From positions 1 through 64,000 of the forward strand of contig MCAW01000003.1 in assembly GCA_001704575.1 (NCBI GenBank): a stretch of DNA of 64,000 nt. The letters are read 5' to 3'. The translations under genes were made by a program, and so were the position numbers. The stretch comes from Methylophilales bacterium LSUCC0135 (GTDB taxonomy: Bacteria > Pseudomonadota > Gammaproteobacteria > Burkholderiales > Methylophilaceae). This document shows, piece by piece, positions 47,115 through 56,922 of the stretch (position 1 is the stretch's first letter; every line of letters begins with the position of its first letter). The notes beneath the pieces were generated by a model. It had not been told where the DNA came from, searched no databases, and worked only from the letters and a program-made list of their open reading frames with translations.

Positions 47115-49295
47115 ATGCAAATTTCAAAACCCATCAACAGCTATCGGCCCTATTGGGCCAAGCGCTTCGGTACTGCACCGTTATTGCCCATGTCGCGTGC
47201 AGAAATGGACGCTCTCGGTTGGGATAGCTGCGACATCATACTGGTTACCGGTGATGCGTATATCGATCACCCGAGTTTCGGCATGGCGCTTGTCGGCAGG
47301 CTGCTGGAAGCACAGGGCTTCCGCGTCGGTATCATCAGCCAGCCGGACTGGATGTCCGCAGACCCGTTCAAGGTACTCGGAAAACCCAATCTTTATTTCG
47401 GCATTACGGCCGGCAACATGGATTCCATGGTCAATCGCTACACGGCTGACCGCAAGATACGTTCGGATGACTCCTATACGCCTGATGCTGTCGCAGGCAA
47501 ACGCCCGGACCGAGCCGTGCTGGTCTATTCACAGCGCTGCAGAGAAGCCTATGCTGATGTGCCGCTGGTGATCGGCAGTATAGAAGCCTCGCTGCGGCGC
47601 ATTGCACACTACGATTACTGGTCTGACAAGGTGCGGCGTTCCATTCTGGTCGATTCCAAGGCCGATATTTTGTTGTACGGCAATGCCGAACGCGCGCTGG
47701 TGGAACTGACGCACAGGCTTGCCCGTGGCGAAAAGGTCAGCGAAATTACCGATATTCGCGGCACCGCATTCCTGCGCAAGAAAATCCCCGAGGGCTGGTC
47801 CGAAGTCGATTCGACCAATCTTGATCGCCCTGGAAAAATCGATGCGCCGGTAGATCCCTATGCGATGTCGCCGGCGATGGAAAAAACCGGCACTTCATGC
47901 GCCACGACCGCCGCCAACGCAGCGGAGGCGGAAGCCGCCAGCAACGTCATCCGCATCGTGCGCAAGCCCAAGGCGGATCGGGCAATGCAGGTAGTGCGCC
48001 TGCCGTCATACGAAGAAGTTTTTGCCGACCCGGTGTTGTACGCACACGCCTCACGCGTACTTCATCTCGAAGCCAATCCGGGCAACGCGCGTGCACTGGT
48101 TCAGCGGCATGCCGACCGTGAAGTCTGGCTCAATCCGCCGCCGATTCCGCTGACCACGAAAGAAATGGATTACGTCTACGACCTGCCGTATGCACGCAAG
48201 CCGCATCCTGCTTATGGCAAAGCCAGAATCCCGGCCTGGGAGATGATCCGTTTCTCGGTCAATATCATGCGCGGCTGCTTCGGTGGTTGTACCTTCTGTT
48301 CCATTACCGAGCATGAAGGCCGCATTATCCAGAGTCGTTCGGAAGCCTCCATCCTGCATGAGATCGAGGAGATCCGCGACAAGGTTGATGGCTTTACCGG
48401 CGTCATTTCCGATCTGGGCGGCCCGACAGCCAATATGTATCGCATGGCCTGCAAATCGGAGAGTATTGAAAAAGCCTGCCGCAAGCTCTCCTGTGTTTAT
48501 CCCGGCATTTGCGAGAATCTCAACACCGATCATTCCGCGCTCATCCAGCTGTACCGCAAGGCGCGCAATATCAAGGGCGTGAAGAAAATTCTGGTCGGCT
48601 CCGGCCTGCGTTATGACCTCGCGGTGACTTCCCCGGAATACGTCAAGGAACTGGTACAGCATCACGTCGGCGGTTATCTCAAGATTGCACCGGAGCATTC
48701 CGAGGAAAATGTGCTTTCCAAGATGATGAAGCCCGGCATGGGTCCCTATGACAGATTCAAGGAAATGTTCGAGCGCTTCAGCAAGGAAGCCGGCAAGGAA
48801 CAGTATCTGATTCCCTATTTCATCGCAGCGCATCCCGGCACCACCGATGAAGACATGCTCAACCTGGCACTCTGGTTGAAGAAAAACGATTTCAAGCTCG
48901 ATCAGGTGCAGAATTTCACGCCGACGCCCATGGCGATGGCGACCGCCATGTACCATTCCGGCAAGAACCCATTGCGCAAGGTGACTGCGGACAGCGAAGA
49001 TGTGCCAATTCCGAAAGCGGGTGGCGTGCGGCGTCTGCACAAGGCTTTCATACGTTATCACGATCCCAATAATTGGCCGATGCTGCGCGAAGCCCTGAAA
49101 AAAATGGGCCGCGATGACCTGATCGGTAACGGCAAAAAACATCTGGTACCCGCATGGCAGCCGCTTGCGGTCAAGCCCCCCGCCGCTGTCAGCAATGCGA
49201 AAAAACCGTCGGGAATGATAAATTCCGGTGCGGGTAGAACCAGAAGCACAAAAGCCGTGTCCAAAAAAGCGAATCGCCCCCTTCATCAGAAATAG
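47115..49295 (+). CDS. ygiQ: YgiQ family radical SAM protein
   Basis: A 726-residue radical SAM protein with an N-terminal YgiQ domain ([40 protein letters not shown]), the central SAM domain with cluster motif [18 protein letters not shown], and a C-terminal part with [20 protein letters not shown]. The last 50 residues are basic and low in complexity. The family's reaction is unknown. It starts from its own promoter region opposite aat, and the GumN-like gene follows 8 bp later. Confidence 0.95.
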   Translation: MQISKPINSYRPYWAKRFGTAPLLPMSRAEMDALGWDSCDIILVTGDAYIDHPSFGMALVGRLLEAQGFRVGIISQPDWMSADPFKVLGKPNLYFGITAGNMDSMVNRYTADRKIRSDDSYTPDAVAGKRPDRAVLVYSQRCREAYADVPLVIGSIEASLRRIAHYDYWSDKVRRSILVDSKADILLYGNAERALVELTHRLARGEKVSEITDIRGTAFLRKKIPEGWSEVDSTNLDRPGKIDAPVDPYAMSPAMEKTGTSCATTAANAAEAEAASNVIRIVRKPKADRAMQVVRLPSYEEVFADPVLYAHASRVLHLEANPGNARALVQRHADREVWLNPPPIPLTTKEMDYVYDLPYARKPHPAYGKARIPAWEMIRFSVNIMRGCFGGCTFCSITEHEGRIIQSRSEASILHEIEEIRDKVDGFTGVISDLGGPTANMYRMACKSESIEKACRKLSCVYPGICENLNTDHSALIQLYRKARNIKGVKKILVGSGLRYDLAVTSPEYVKELVQHHVGGYLKIAPEHSEENVLSKMMKPGMGPYDRFKEMFERFSKEAGKEQYLIPYFIAAHPGTTDEDMLNLALWLKKNDFKLDQVQNFTPTPMAMATAMYHSGKNPLRKVTADSEDVPIPKAGGVRRLHKAFIRYHDPNNWPMLREALKKMGRDDLIGNGKKHLVPAWQPLAVKPPAAVSNAKKPSGMINSGAGRTRSTKAVSKKANRPLHQK

Positions 49296-49303
49296 GAATC
49301 GCC

Positions 49304-50176
49304 ATGCGTGCTGCTTCATATGCGTTTGCGGGCCTCGTTCGAGGCCTTTTTTTCGGACTGCTGCTGGGCTTCATGGCAGTCGCCCATGCCCAGGACAAAG
49401 GGCTGCTGTGGAAGCTCGAAGCGCCCGGCGGCAAGACCAGTTATCTCTTCGGCACCATGCATTCGGATGATCAACGCGTGACGGACCTGCCGCCCGCCGC
49501 GATGCAGGCCCTGCTCGACAGTGAAGTCTTTTTGATGGAATTGCAGCCGCCGCAGGATCCTTCTGTTTATTTGATGAAGAACGGCCGTCTCGACCACATG
49601 CTGACCGAGAAAGAGTTTGTCGAAGTCATCAAGCTGGCCGATTTTCATTCCATGCATACCGATATCGCCACCACTATGAAGCCATGGTTGCTGGCGGTCA
49701 TCTTCGACCTGCCCAAACCGCAATCGCCATACACGCTGGATGCGATGCTGATGTCGCTGGCCCAGAGCCGTTCCAAGCCGATCCGTGCACTGGAGACGGT
49801 AGAAGAGCACTTTACCGTGCTCGACAGCTTCAGCATCGAGGATCAACTGGTGATGTTGCGTACCGTTTTGAAGCGCACGCCGGCAGAGCGCGAGCGCAAC
49901 TTCGAGGAACTGGTAAAGACGTATCTTTCCGGCAATCTGGACAAGATCATCGAAGTCAACGCGCGCCAGAGCGGCCAGCAGCTACCGCCGGAACTCTGGG
50001 CACGCATTCTGCAGAAACTGCTGGATGAACGTAACGTCAGGATGGCCGAACGCATTCAGCAGCAGACGGCCGAGCGCAGCGCTTTCATTGCTGTCGGTGC
50101 GGCACATCTGGCGGGTAAAGGTGGTTTGCTGGCGCGGTTGCGCGGTGCGGGGTACCAGGTGACGCCGGTCAAATAG
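49304..50176 (+). CDS. TraB/GumN family protein
   Basis: A 290-residue exported protein with a signal peptide (AFAGLVRGLFFGLLLGFMAV, cleavage near AHA), then LLWKLEAPGGKTSYLFGTMHSDD, ELQPPQ, and the C-terminal FIAVGAAHLAGKGGLLARL. This is the TraB/GumN layout with two GxxH motifs (GTMH and GAAH), which in the family form a metalloprotease-like (Tiki) site. Substrate unknown. Probably co-transcribed with ygiQ. Confidence 0.9.
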   Translation: MRAASYAFAGLVRGLFFGLLLGFMAVAHAQDKGLLWKLEAPGGKTSYLFGTMHSDDQRVTDLPPAAMQALLDSEVFLMELQPPQDPSVYLMKNGRLDHMLTEKEFVEVIKLADFHSMHTDIATTMKPWLLAVIFDLPKPQSPYTLDAMLMSLAQSRSKPIRALETVEEHFTVLDSFSIEDQLVMLRTVLKRTPAERERNFEELVKTYLSGNLDKIIEVNARQSGQQLPPELWARILQKLLDERNVRMAERIQQQTAERSAFIAVGAAHLAGKGGLLARLRGAGYQVTPVK

Positions 50177-50180
50177 GCGA

Positions 50181-50672
50181 TTAAGATGCGGCTGCAGAAT
50201 TCGTTTGTATGACTGCCTGATTGGCAAGCTTCAGGATATGGGCAGCAAAATCCGGGTCTTCTCCTTGCAGCAGCTTCGGTAGCAGGCGGCGGAAATCCTC
50301 GCGCGCGCACCACTCGCGCATGAAATCCTCCCACGACAGCCAGCGCCTGCGCTGTTTCTGTGTCATGACATCGTCATAACTCAGCAGGTAGGCGCGCTCG
50401 AACAGGGAAATCAGAATCTCGAAGATGATCAGCATGCGTTCTTGCTGCTCTTCAGTCAAATCCTGCGTATGCGTCTGCGAGCGCAGTTTGAGGTCCGGAT
50501 TTTCCATAACCAGCTTGAGAAAATCCGTGTAGTCTGCAGTCAGCAGCTGATAGACCTCTTCATCTTCATTCTCGCGTTCCTTGCGCTGTTCGACGATGAA
50601 GGCATAGATCGCCACCGGCAGGCCGAAAACAGTGACGATGTAGCTCAAGAGTTCCCAGGTTTGCAGTTCCAT
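50181..50672 (-). CDS. Conserved hypothetical membrane-anchored protein
   Basis: A 163-residue protein with one N-terminal membrane helix (LLSYIVTVFGLPVAIYAFIV) followed by a charged, mostly helical cytoplasmic domain (EQRKERENEDEEVYQLLTAD.., LIIFEILISLFERAYLLSYD, WLSWEDFMREWCAREDFRRL). This resembles short DUF-type proteins of unknown function that begin with a single helix and the phrase P-x-A-I-x-x-F-x-x-E-Q-R-K. It lies 4 bp after sugE. No role can be assigned. Confidence 0.75.
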   Translation of the reverse strand: MELQTWELLSYIVTVFGLPVAIYAFIVEQRKERENEDEEVYQLLTADYTDFLKLVMENPDLKLRSQTHTQDLTEEQQERMLIIFEILISLFERAYLLSYDDVMTQKQRRRWLSWEDFMREWCAREDFRRLLPKLLQGEDPDFAAHILKLANQAVIQTNSAAAS

Positions 50673-50676
50673 GTCG

Positions 50677-50991
50677 TCACGATACCAGTTTCAAACCGAT
50701 AATCGAACCGATCAGCAATACGAGAAATACCAGCCGCAGTGTGGTGGCAGGGTCGCCGAAGAAGCAGATGCCGATGACGGCCGTGCCGAATGCGCCGATG
50801 CCGGTCCAGACTGCATACGCAGTGCCGAGCGGAATGGTTTCGGCGGCCTTGGTCAGCAGCCAAAAGCTTAATATTGCACACACCAGAAAGCCCATCGATG
50901 GTATTGGTTTGGTGAAACTCTCCGAGAGCTTCAGGCAGGTCGTAAAGCCGACCTCGAACAGTCCGGCCAGCACCAGTAATCCCCATGCCAT
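50677..50991 (-). CDS. sugE: SMR-family guanidinium exporter SugE/Gdx
   Basis: A 104-residue protein with four membrane helices of the small multidrug resistance family. The proton-coupling glutamate E13 is in LAGLFEVGFTTCLKLSE. The SugE subgroup pattern is present (W-T-G-I-G-A-F-G-T-A-V-I-G), as is PLGTAYAVW. SugE-type SMR proteins export guanidinium. No guanidine riboswitch was recognised in the 17 bp before it, as it follows the lipocalin gene closely. Confidence 0.92.
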   Translation of the reverse strand: MAWGLLVLAGLFEVGFTTCLKLSESFTKPIPSMGFLVCAILSFWLLTKAAETIPLGTAYAVWTGIGAFGTAVIGICFFGDPATTLRLVFLVLLIGSIIGLKLVS

Positions 50992-51008
50992 GCTTGCATG
51001 CTCCTTTT

Positions 51009-51572
51009 TTATTTTCTGACGTGTCTTCCCGCTTCGTAATCTACCGGGTCGGAAGATTGATTCACGTAAATCAGCTTGTCTGTATCGAAGCCAAGATGTT
51101 TAGCCCTGGCAACCAGATGCTGCTTGACAGGGTAGGACAGCTGGGGTGTGCGGGCAAGTATCCAAAGGTAGTACTTGTCCGGCCCGGCAACGAGTACATG
51201 GTTGTAGTAAACCTTGTCGAGCTCGATAATGTTGTAGCCGCCGTAGAACGGCCCGAAGAACGATACCTTGAGCTTGCCGATATCCGGCGTTTCGACGAAA
51301 TAGGCCTTGCCTTCCGCTTCCTTCCATTCCTGTTTGATCGGGTCATAGCCGCGGTTGATGACCTTGATGCCGCCATCCTCGCGCATGCTGTAGGTCGCGG
51401 TGACTTTTTCCAGGCCGCGTTCGAAGGAATGATCGAGGCGCGCGATTTCATACCAGGTTCCGAGATATTTATCCGCCTCGAAGCCGGTGACGACCTTGAC
51501 GCCATCGGGCGTGCCGGTGCCGCTACAGGCGCTGACAGCCACGGCAAGTATGAGCAGAAAAAGGTTTTTCAT
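51009..51572 (-). CDS. blc: Outer-membrane lipocalin Blc
   Basis: A 187-residue lipoprotein (LAVAVSAC lipobox) of the lipocalin family. The [16 protein letters not shown] motif, YNIIELD and [11 protein letters not shown] are characteristic of bacterial Blc, which binds lysophospholipids in the outer membrane under stress. Its start overlaps the stop of the DUF188 gene by 4 bp. Confidence 0.94.
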   Translation of the reverse strand: MKNLFLLILAVAVSACSGTGTPDGVKVVTGFEADKYLGTWYEIARLDHSFERGLEKVTATYSMREDGGIKVINRGYDPIKQEWKEAEGKAYFVETPDIGKLKVSFFGPFYGGYNIIELDKVYYNHVLVAGPDKYYLWILARTPQLSYPVKQHLVARAKHLGFDTDKLIYVNQSSDPVDYEAGRHVRK

Positions 51573-52075
51573 TCAGGTTCTCCGGAAGATTGTTCCCGTA
51601 GCGGGCTTGTGCTGGAATCGCTATGACGGTGCAGGAAACGATCCAGTTCCGCCGCAAATGCTTGCCGGTCGCTCTGGCTGAAGGCGGCGGGTCCTGAAAT
51701 ATCAACGCCGCTACCTCTCAATTCTTCCATGAAATTGCGCATGGCAAGGCGTTCCTGAATATTGGCCGTGCTGTAGAACTCGCCGCGCGGATTGAGTGCA
51801 TGACCACCTTTTGCGATCACCTGGGCGGCCAGCGGAATATCGGCAGTGATGACGAGATCGCCCGGTTGCAAGTCCTGCACGATACGGTTGTCGGCCACAT
51901 CGAAACCACCCGGCACTTGCAGGGCGCGGATATAAGGCGACGGTGGCACCCGCAACAGCCTGTTGGCAACGAGGATGGTTTCGAGCCGGGTGCGCTGCGC
52001 TGCCCGGAACAAAATCTCTTTGATGACAACCGGGCAGGCGTCGGCATCGACCCAGATCTTGATCCGGCGCTTCAT
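51569..52075 (-). CDS. YaiI/YqxD family (DUF188) protein
   Basis: A 168-residue protein with [55 protein letters not shown] and RNFMEELR. This is the PIN-like DUF188 family (acidic residues DADACP..ITADI) of unknown activity. Overlaps blc by 4 bp and follows rhlE by 3 bp, so rhlE, this gene and blc probably share a transcript. Confidence 0.92.
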   Translation of the reverse strand: MKRRIKIWVDADACPVVIKEILFRAAQRTRLETILVANRLLRVPPSPYIRALQVPGGFDVADNRIVQDLQPGDLVITADIPLAAQVIAKGGHALNPRGEFYSTANIQERLAMRNFMEELRGSGVDISGPAAFSQSDRQAFAAELDRFLHRHSDSSTSPLREQSSGEPE

Positions 52076-52078
52076 GCC

Positions 52079-53461
52079 TTAATGCCCCCGGTTGCCCCTG
52101 TGTATGGGTTTTGGCGAGAACAGTGCCGCCTGCGGCATGGCCTGATGGCGCGCTGCTTCGGACATGGGCTTGCCGGATTTGCGCGGTGCTTCTGCCGCCG
52201 GTCTGGCTTGCGGCTTCTGCCCGGATTTTTGCCCCTGACGCTGCTGCTGGTTCTGCGGTCTGCGCTGCTGGTTTTGCGGTCTGGGCGGACGTGGCGCTTC
52301 CGCTTCGATTCTGGCGGGTGGTACGAAGCCTTCGACGGCAACGCGCGGAATCTCCCGCTTGATCAAACGTTCGATGCCCTTCAATAACTTGATTTCTTCT
52401 GCATCCACCAGCGAGACAGCGGCACCGCTGCTACCGGCGCGTCCGGTACGTCCGATACGATGCACGTAATCTTCAGGCACATTGGGCAGCTCAAAATTCA
52501 CGACTTGCGGCATTTGATCGATATCAAGGCCGCGGGCGGCGATGTCGGTCGCGACCAGTACGCGCAGACTGCCATCCTTGAATTGCGCCAATGCTTTGGT
52601 GCGGGCGCCCTGACTTTTGTTGCCGTGAATGGCTGCGGCTTCAATGCCGTCTTTCACCAGCTTTTCGGCCAGGCGGTTGGCACCATGTTTGGTGCGGGTG
52701 AAGACCAGCACCTGTTGCCAGCCGTTGGCTTTGATCAAATGGCTCATCATGTCGCGCTTCTGGCTTTGCGGAACGAGGTGTAAAGTTTGTTCGACCAGCT
52801 CGGAAGCAGTATTGCGACGGGCGACCTCGACAAAGCCGGGATTGTTCAAGAGACTGTCGGCCAGTTCCTTGATCTCATCCGAGAAGGTGGCGGAAAACAG
52901 CAGGTTCTGACGCTGTTTCGGCAATAGTGCCAGAATTTTTTTGATGTCGCGGATGAATCCCATGTCCAGCATGCGATCGGCTTCGTCGAGCACAAGAATT
53001 TCAACGGCGGAGAGATCGACGGTTTTCTGGCCGACATGATCGAGCAGACGGCCCGGCGTGGCAACCAGGATATCCAGCGGTTTTTTCAGGCGTGCGATCT
53101 GCGGGTTGATGTTGACGCCGCCGAACATCACCATGGATTTCAGCCGCAGATATTTGCCATAGGTTTTTACCGACTCCTCGACCTGTGCCGCCAGTTCCCG
53201 CGTTGGCGTCAGAATCAGGCAGCGCGGCTGGCCGGCTTTGGCCTGTATGGGTTTTGCCGACAGCAAGTGCAGCAAAGGCAGCGTAAAACCGGCTGTTTTG
53301 CCGGTGCCGGTCTGGGCGCCGGCCAGAAGGTCGCCGCCGCTCAATACTTGCGGGATGGCTTTCAGCTGGATCGGGGTGGGGGTGGTGTAGCCTGCGTCGC
53401 CGATGGCGCGCAGAATGGGTTCTGCCAGATTCAAACTGGCAAAGGTGACTTCAGTGGACAA
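52079..53461 (-). CDS. rhlE: DEAD-box RNA helicase RhlE
   Basis: A 460-residue helicase. All core motifs are present: [13 protein letters not shown] (I), PTRELAAQ (Ia), TPGRLLDH (Ib), [11 protein letters not shown] (II), SATFS (III), [12 protein letters not shown] (V) and [10 protein letters not shown] (VI). The C-terminus is a basic, Arg/Gln/Pro-rich tail (about residues 385-460), typical of RhlE, which acts in ribosome assembly and RNA decay. The start is TTG at 53461, with AGGAG upstream. No ATG is close. A hairpin (TTTTGCC / GGCAAAA, 53482-53500) sits just upstream of the ribosome-binding site and may regulate translation. Confidence 0.94.
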   Translation of the reverse strand: MSTEVTFASLNLAEPILRAIGDAGYTTPTPIQLKAIPQVLSGGDLLAGAQTGTGKTAGFTLPLLHLLSAKPIQAKAGQPRCLILTPTRELAAQVEESVKTYGKYLRLKSMVMFGGVNINPQIARLKKPLDILVATPGRLLDHVGQKTVDLSAVEILVLDEADRMLDMGFIRDIKKILALLPKQRQNLLFSATFSDEIKELADSLLNNPGFVEVARRNTASELVEQTLHLVPQSQKRDMMSHLIKANGWQQVLVFTRTKHGANRLAEKLVKDGIEAAAIHGNKSQGARTKALAQFKDGSLRVLVATDIAARGLDIDQMPQVVNFELPNVPEDYVHRIGRTGRAGSSGAAVSLVDAEEIKLLKGIERLIKREIPRVAVEGFVPPARIEAEAPRPPRPQNQQRRPQNQQQRQGQKSGQKPQARPAAEAPRKSGKPMSEAARHQAMPQAALFSPKPIHRGNRGH

Positions 53462-53680
53462 TACAGACTCCTGCGACGGCCTTTTGCCATCAGGGCAAAA
53501 CCAATCGGGGCAGACGAATAGGTGATCGGAAAGATCGGGGTAATAAAAAAGACCGCTACGCTGATTGGTTAAGCGCAGGGAAAACGCATTATACGGGGCT
53601 GCCGCAGGAAAGCCAGCTTATTCTGTGTTCATGGGCCATTGCCGGCGAACGGTAACGTTTGCTTACAATTCAGGAGGAGT

Positions 53681-53714
53681 TTGAAATATTTTAATTACAT
53701 CATTAACTTAGAAT
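53681..53714 (+). promoter_or_regulatory. Possible promoter of the candidate small RNA
   Basis: An AT-rich stretch with TTAGAAT (-10-like TAGAAT, 53709-53714) precedes the RNA. A TTGAAA at 53681-53686 lies too far (22 bp) to be an ideal -35, so the promoter is weak or activator-dependent. It is supported mainly by the RNA that follows. Confidence 0.4.
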
Positions 53715-53719
53715 GGCAC

Positions 53720-53807
53720 TCAATTGTTCATCTCCCCTTTGTGACAATTCGGACGCTTGCAAAAGCGAACTTCTCAAACCGCCCGCCAGGGCGGTTTTCT
53801 TTTTTCT
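53720..53807 (+). ncRNA. Candidate three-hairpin small RNA with a CUCCCC loop
   Basis: In a 380-bp gap with no coding gene, three hairpins follow each other. Hairpin 1, 53722-53749, pairs AATTGT-CA with TG-ACAATT and exposes TCTCCCCTTTG, an anti-Shine-Dalgarno loop. Hairpin 2, 53754-53767, is CGCTT-GCAA-AAGCG. Hairpin 3, 53776-53797, is AAACCGCCC / GGGCGGTTT followed by TTTTCTTTTTT, a strong intrinsic terminator. No gene lies upstream on the plus strand to need that terminator: rhlE is divergent and DUF502 convergent. An Hfq-type trans-acting RNA of about 85 bases is inferred. It is not a family I can name, though CUCCCC-loop RNAs are known in other proteobacteria. Confidence 0.6.
53776..53807 (+). 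terminator. Intrinsic terminator of the candidate small RNA
   Basis: AAACCGCCC / GGGCGGTTT stem with GCCA loop, then TTTTCTTTTTT. The strongest single piece of evidence for a plus-strand transcript here. Confidence 0.9.
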
Positions 53808-53841
53808 GCGCAGCACACTTTTTCAGTAATGCACAAACGTC

Positions 53842-54432
53842 TTATTTGTTGTCGTGATTGGCCATCCAGGCGAACAGCGAGGAACGCATCGCTTCTTCTA
53901 CCGACATGTTGAGCGGTTGTAGCCAGTCGCGCGGCACAAATACCGTGTAGCCGCCTATCATGTAGCCCATGGGGAGATAGACGGCGACCCGGTCGCCCGG
54001 CATGAAACCATCTGGCAGGCCATAGAGGCTTTGTCGTGTCACCAGGCCCACCATTTCCAGATCCTGTCCCGGGAATCGCAGCGTCACCACTTGTTGTGCA
54101 GGGCCTTCCTTGTCCGGGGCAAAATATTCGGCAAAATTCTTCAGTGAGGAATAAACGCTTTTGATTACCGGCAGGCTGGTGAAGGGCAGCTCAATCAATG
54201 AAAGCAGCTTCAGCGCACGTTCGTTGGAGATGATGAAGCCGAGCAGAACGATACTACCGATGCCGAACAAAAGCCCCAGGCCTGGAATGTAGAAATCACC
54301 GATGATGGGCCGCACCCACCACATGGCGATGCCTTCGGTCCAGGTCAGGAAAAGATAAAGCAGGTAAATGGTCAGGCTCAACGGCAAGGCCGCGAGCAGG
54401 CCGCGAAAAAAATACTGATATAAATGTTTCAT
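53842..54432 (-). CDS. DUF502 family membrane protein
   Basis: A 196-residue protein with two N-terminal membrane helices (FFRGLLAALPLSLTIYLLYL and a second around GLLFGIGSIVLLGFII) and a soluble C-terminal part with LPVIKSVYSSLKNFAEYF, LRFPGQDLEMVGLVTRQ and PMGYMIGGYTVFVPRDWLQP. This is the DUF502 family, conserved inner-membrane proteins of unknown function. It stands alone, convergent with the candidate RNA. Confidence 0.92.
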   Translation of the reverse strand: MKHLYQYFFRGLLAALPLSLTIYLLYLFLTWTEGIAMWWVRPIIGDFYIPGLGLLFGIGSIVLLGFIISNERALKLLSLIELPFTSLPVIKSVYSSLKNFAEYFAPDKEGPAQQVVTLRFPGQDLEMVGLVTRQSLYGLPDGFMPGDRVAVYLPMGYMIGGYTVFVPRDWLQPLNMSVEEAMRSSLFAWMANHDNK

Positions 54433-54534
54433 TAACGGATCACTCCAAATGCACGGCGCGGGCCGTGGTACTGCAAGATATCAATATCCGGCATTGCCCG
54501 TGCCCGACGGTATTATTGAGCAATGTCGCGGCTA

Positions 54535-55248
54535 TCAAGCTTTCCAGCCCAGTCTGAGCATATCTTCCTCCGAAAGCCAGCGCCATTTGCCGGCTTCAAG
54601 GTCATCCGGTAGTGCCAGGTCGCCGATGCGGATGCGTTTCAAAGCTTCGACCCGGTTGCTGACGGCAGCGATCATGCGTTTCACCTGATGATATTTGCCT
54701 TCCGCCAGCGTCATCTGCAGTATCTTTTCGCTCACCTGTGTGCAGGCGAGAGCGGCAATCGGCGCCGGTTCATCGATCAGCTGTACGCCCTCCATCAATG
54801 CGCGGATAAGCTTCTGGTCAACCGGGTGTTTGGTCGTGACCTCATAGACTTTCGGCACTTTCCATTTGGGCGAGCTCATGCGATGGATAAACTGGCCGTC
54901 GTCCGAGAGCAGAATCAGACCGGTCGTGTCTTCGTCCAGCCGGCCTATGCATTGTACGCCGCGTTCAACCAGCGGATGCGGCAACAGGCTGTAAATGGTC
55001 GGGTGGTGCTGGGTCTTGTGCGAGCATTCATAATTGGCCGGTTTGTGCAACATCAGATAGGACGGCTGGCGATATTCCCAGTTTTCGCCGCGCACAGAAA
55101 ACTTCAGCCCGGCAGTTTCAAACTCGGCATATGGGTCGTCGCAAGGTTCGCCGTTGACGGTCACCTCATTCTGCCAGACCATGATGCGACAGGCCTTGCG
55201 GGCGCCGAAACCCTGTGCATGCAATATGCGTTCCAGGGGCATCAGCAT
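54535..55248 (-). CDS. rsuA: 16S rRNA pseudouridine(516) synthase RsuA
   Basis: A 237-residue enzyme with an S4 RNA-binding domain at the start (LERILHAQGFGARKACRIMV) and a catalytic domain with GRLDEDTTGLILLSDDG (the catalytic aspartate in GRLDxxTxG), RMSSPKWKVPKVYEV, and GKYHQVKRMIAAVSNRVEAL. RsuA modifies U516 of 16S rRNA. Two in-frame ATGs (55248 and 55242) are possible starts. The family has related RluE/RluB members, but length and motif order favour RsuA. Confidence 0.9.
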   Translation of the reverse strand: MLMPLERILHAQGFGARKACRIMVWQNEVTVNGEPCDDPYAEFETAGLKFSVRGENWEYRQPSYLMLHKPANYECSHKTQHHPTIYSLLPHPLVERGVQCIGRLDEDTTGLILLSDDGQFIHRMSSPKWKVPKVYEVTTKHPVDQKLIRALMEGVQLIDEPAPIAALACTQVSEKILQMTLAEGKYHQVKRMIAAVSNRVEALKRIRIGDLALPDDLEAGKWRWLSEEDMLRLGWKA

Positions 55249-55485
55249 GGCTGTTCCATCTTCATTGACGGTGAGCCGGCGAGACGTTGTTGCGAGTTGG
55301 TTGTGGCAATGTCACGCATGAGATGATGGCATGTATTCAACGAATTTTCCTGCAGATTGATACGTACCTGATTTTACCACCCGGGCTACCTGTTGAATCA
55401 GCAGATCAGCAGTAGCTTGCCGATTTACTGCACCGCACAGGTCCGGCAAGTTAAAATGCCGGTAAACGCAGACAGCAAAGTCCTT

Positions 55486-56268
55486 ATGGCCTATCAACAT
55501 ATCAGTTCACGCGACAACCCCTGGTTCAAACAGCTGAAAGCGCTTGCCGGATCGGCACGCGAGCGGCGCCTGCAGCGAAAAATACTGCTGGATGGCGCGC
55601 ATCTGGTCGAGGCATATCTTGAGACGTTCGGCGAGCCCGAGCTTCTGGTTATGTCGGATGGCGATTGCGCGCTTGATGTCATGAATCTGCTGGACAGGTT
55701 GGCAGACATCAAAACCATTACCATGCCGCCCTCAATGTTCGCTGCCGTTTCGCCAGTTACCACGCCGACCGGCATCCTGGCGCTGGTCAAGACGCCGGTT
55801 TTGCCGATACCGGAATCTCCGGCTTTTGTGCTGATGCTGGAAAATATCCAGGACCCCGGCAATCTCGGCAGCATGCTGAGGAACGCTGCGGCCGCCGGGG
55901 CGGAAGCTGTGTATTTGTCCGAAGGCTGTACTGAAGCCTGGTCGCCGAAAGCTTTGCGGGGTGGGCAGGGCGCGCATTTCGTGCTGCCCATTGTCGAGCA
56001 GGCTGACCTTGTCGCTGCAGCAAGGGGATTTCAAGGGGTGACGCTGGCGACAGCCATGCATGGCGCATCCCTGTTCGAACAGGATCTGACTGCAAATGTG
56101 GCTCTCATCATCGGTAACGAAGGTGCCGGCATCAGCCAGACATTGATCGATGCCGCCAGCCGTACCATTACCATTCCCATGCCGGGCAGGGTGGAATCGC
56201 TCAATGCGGCGTCCGCCAGCGCAGTCTGTCTGTTTGAGCGTGTACGCCAGTTGTCGTTGGCAAGTTAG
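55486..56268 (+). CDS. TrmH-family (SpoU) RNA 2'-O-ribose methyltransferase
   Basis: A 260-residue SPOUT enzyme with an N-terminal substrate-binding domain (ISSRDNPWFKQLKALAGSAR, LLDGAHLVEAYL) and a C-terminal knot domain: LENIQDPGNLGSMLRNAAAA, LIIGNEGAGISQ, and IPMPGRVESLNAASASAVCL. It is similar to rRNA 2'-O-methyltransferases of the RlmB/TsnR type, but the target cannot be fixed. ATG 55486 is chosen because the family domain begins right after it. The frame is open 31 codons further. It is convergent with the DUF2062 gene, overlapping it by 4 bp at the stops. Confidence 0.92.
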   Translation: MAYQHISSRDNPWFKQLKALAGSARERRLQRKILLDGAHLVEAYLETFGEPELLVMSDGDCALDVMNLLDRLADIKTITMPPSMFAAVSPVTTPTGILALVKTPVLPIPESPAFVLMLENIQDPGNLGSMLRNAAAAGAEAVYLSEGCTEAWSPKALRGGQGAHFVLPIVEQADLVAAARGFQGVTLATAMHGASLFEQDLTANVALIIGNEGAGISQTLIDAASRTITIPMPGRVESLNAASASAVCLFERVRQLSLAS

Positions 56269-56894
56269 GGTTTTTCGCGTTCTGCTTTATTTCGCAGTTC
56301 GGCATTTTGCAGTTCGGCGCGTTTTCTGCGGTTTCTGGCCAGCCGTTGCTTGCGGAAGGTGCCGCGCAGATGCCAGATGGCGTGGGTCAGCACATATGCC
56401 AGAATCGAACCCACCACTGCCATGATGACGATGCCGGTGATGAACGGCAGGCCCGCATCGCGTAACCAGGTCATGGCGCCATCGACCCAGCCGAACCAGC
56501 CGCTGTTGGCAACAACATCTTCAGGATTGATGGCGACCGATTCAGCAATGATATCTGCATGCACTGACTCGGTGCCGCCGCCGGTTACAAACAGCCCCAG
56601 CTTGTAGGCTAGCCAGTAGATGGGCGGGAAGGTGAACGGATTGGTGACCAATGTGCTGGCGACGGCAATGGCCAGATTGGCGCGGAAGAATACTGCGGCA
56701 ACGGCAGCAAACAGAATCTGGCCGAACGGAATCAGGAAGCCGAAAAACACGCCGATCGCGGCGCCTCTTGCCGAAGCGTAACGCTCGAAGCGCCAGAGAT
56801 GGCGGTCATGCAGATGCTCACTGAAGGGGGCAAGCCAGCGCGATTCCAGGATATGCTTGCGCTTGGGAACCCAGCGGGAGAAGTTGAATCGCAT
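56265..56894 (-). CDS. DUF2062 family membrane protein
   Basis: A 209-residue protein with VARGAAIGVFFGFLIPFGQ-type first helix (GAAIGVFFGFLIPFGQILFA), NPFTFPPIYWLAYKLG and a last helix (GIVIMAVVGSILAYVLTHAI). These are DUF2062 hallmarks (a conserved G-x-F-x-G-x-x-P-x-x-x-x-Q helix and a TNP-x-T-x-x-P motif). The tail is basic. Function unknown, inner membrane. It follows hslO by 28 bp on the same strand. Confidence 0.9.
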   Translation of the reverse strand: MRFNFSRWVPKRKHILESRWLAPFSEHLHDRHLWRFERYASARGAAIGVFFGFLIPFGQILFAAVAAVFFRANLAIAVASTLVTNPFTFPPIYWLAYKLGLFVTGGGTESVHADIIAESVAINPEDVVANSGWFGWVDGAMTWLRDAGLPFITGIVIMAVVGSILAYVLTHAIWHLRGTFRKQRLARNRRKRAELQNAELRNKAEREKP

Positions 56895-56922
56895 GGATCG
56901 ACCGTTGCTATCGGATATTCAG

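Noticed and set aside
48051-49319. 422-codon open frame on the minus strand
   Set aside because: Opposite ygiQ, which has an intact radical SAM motif and normal length.
53639-53857. 72-codon plus-strand open frame over the candidate small RNA
   Set aside because: It runs through the terminator hairpin and T run and has no ribosome-binding site. The structured-RNA reading explains the region better.
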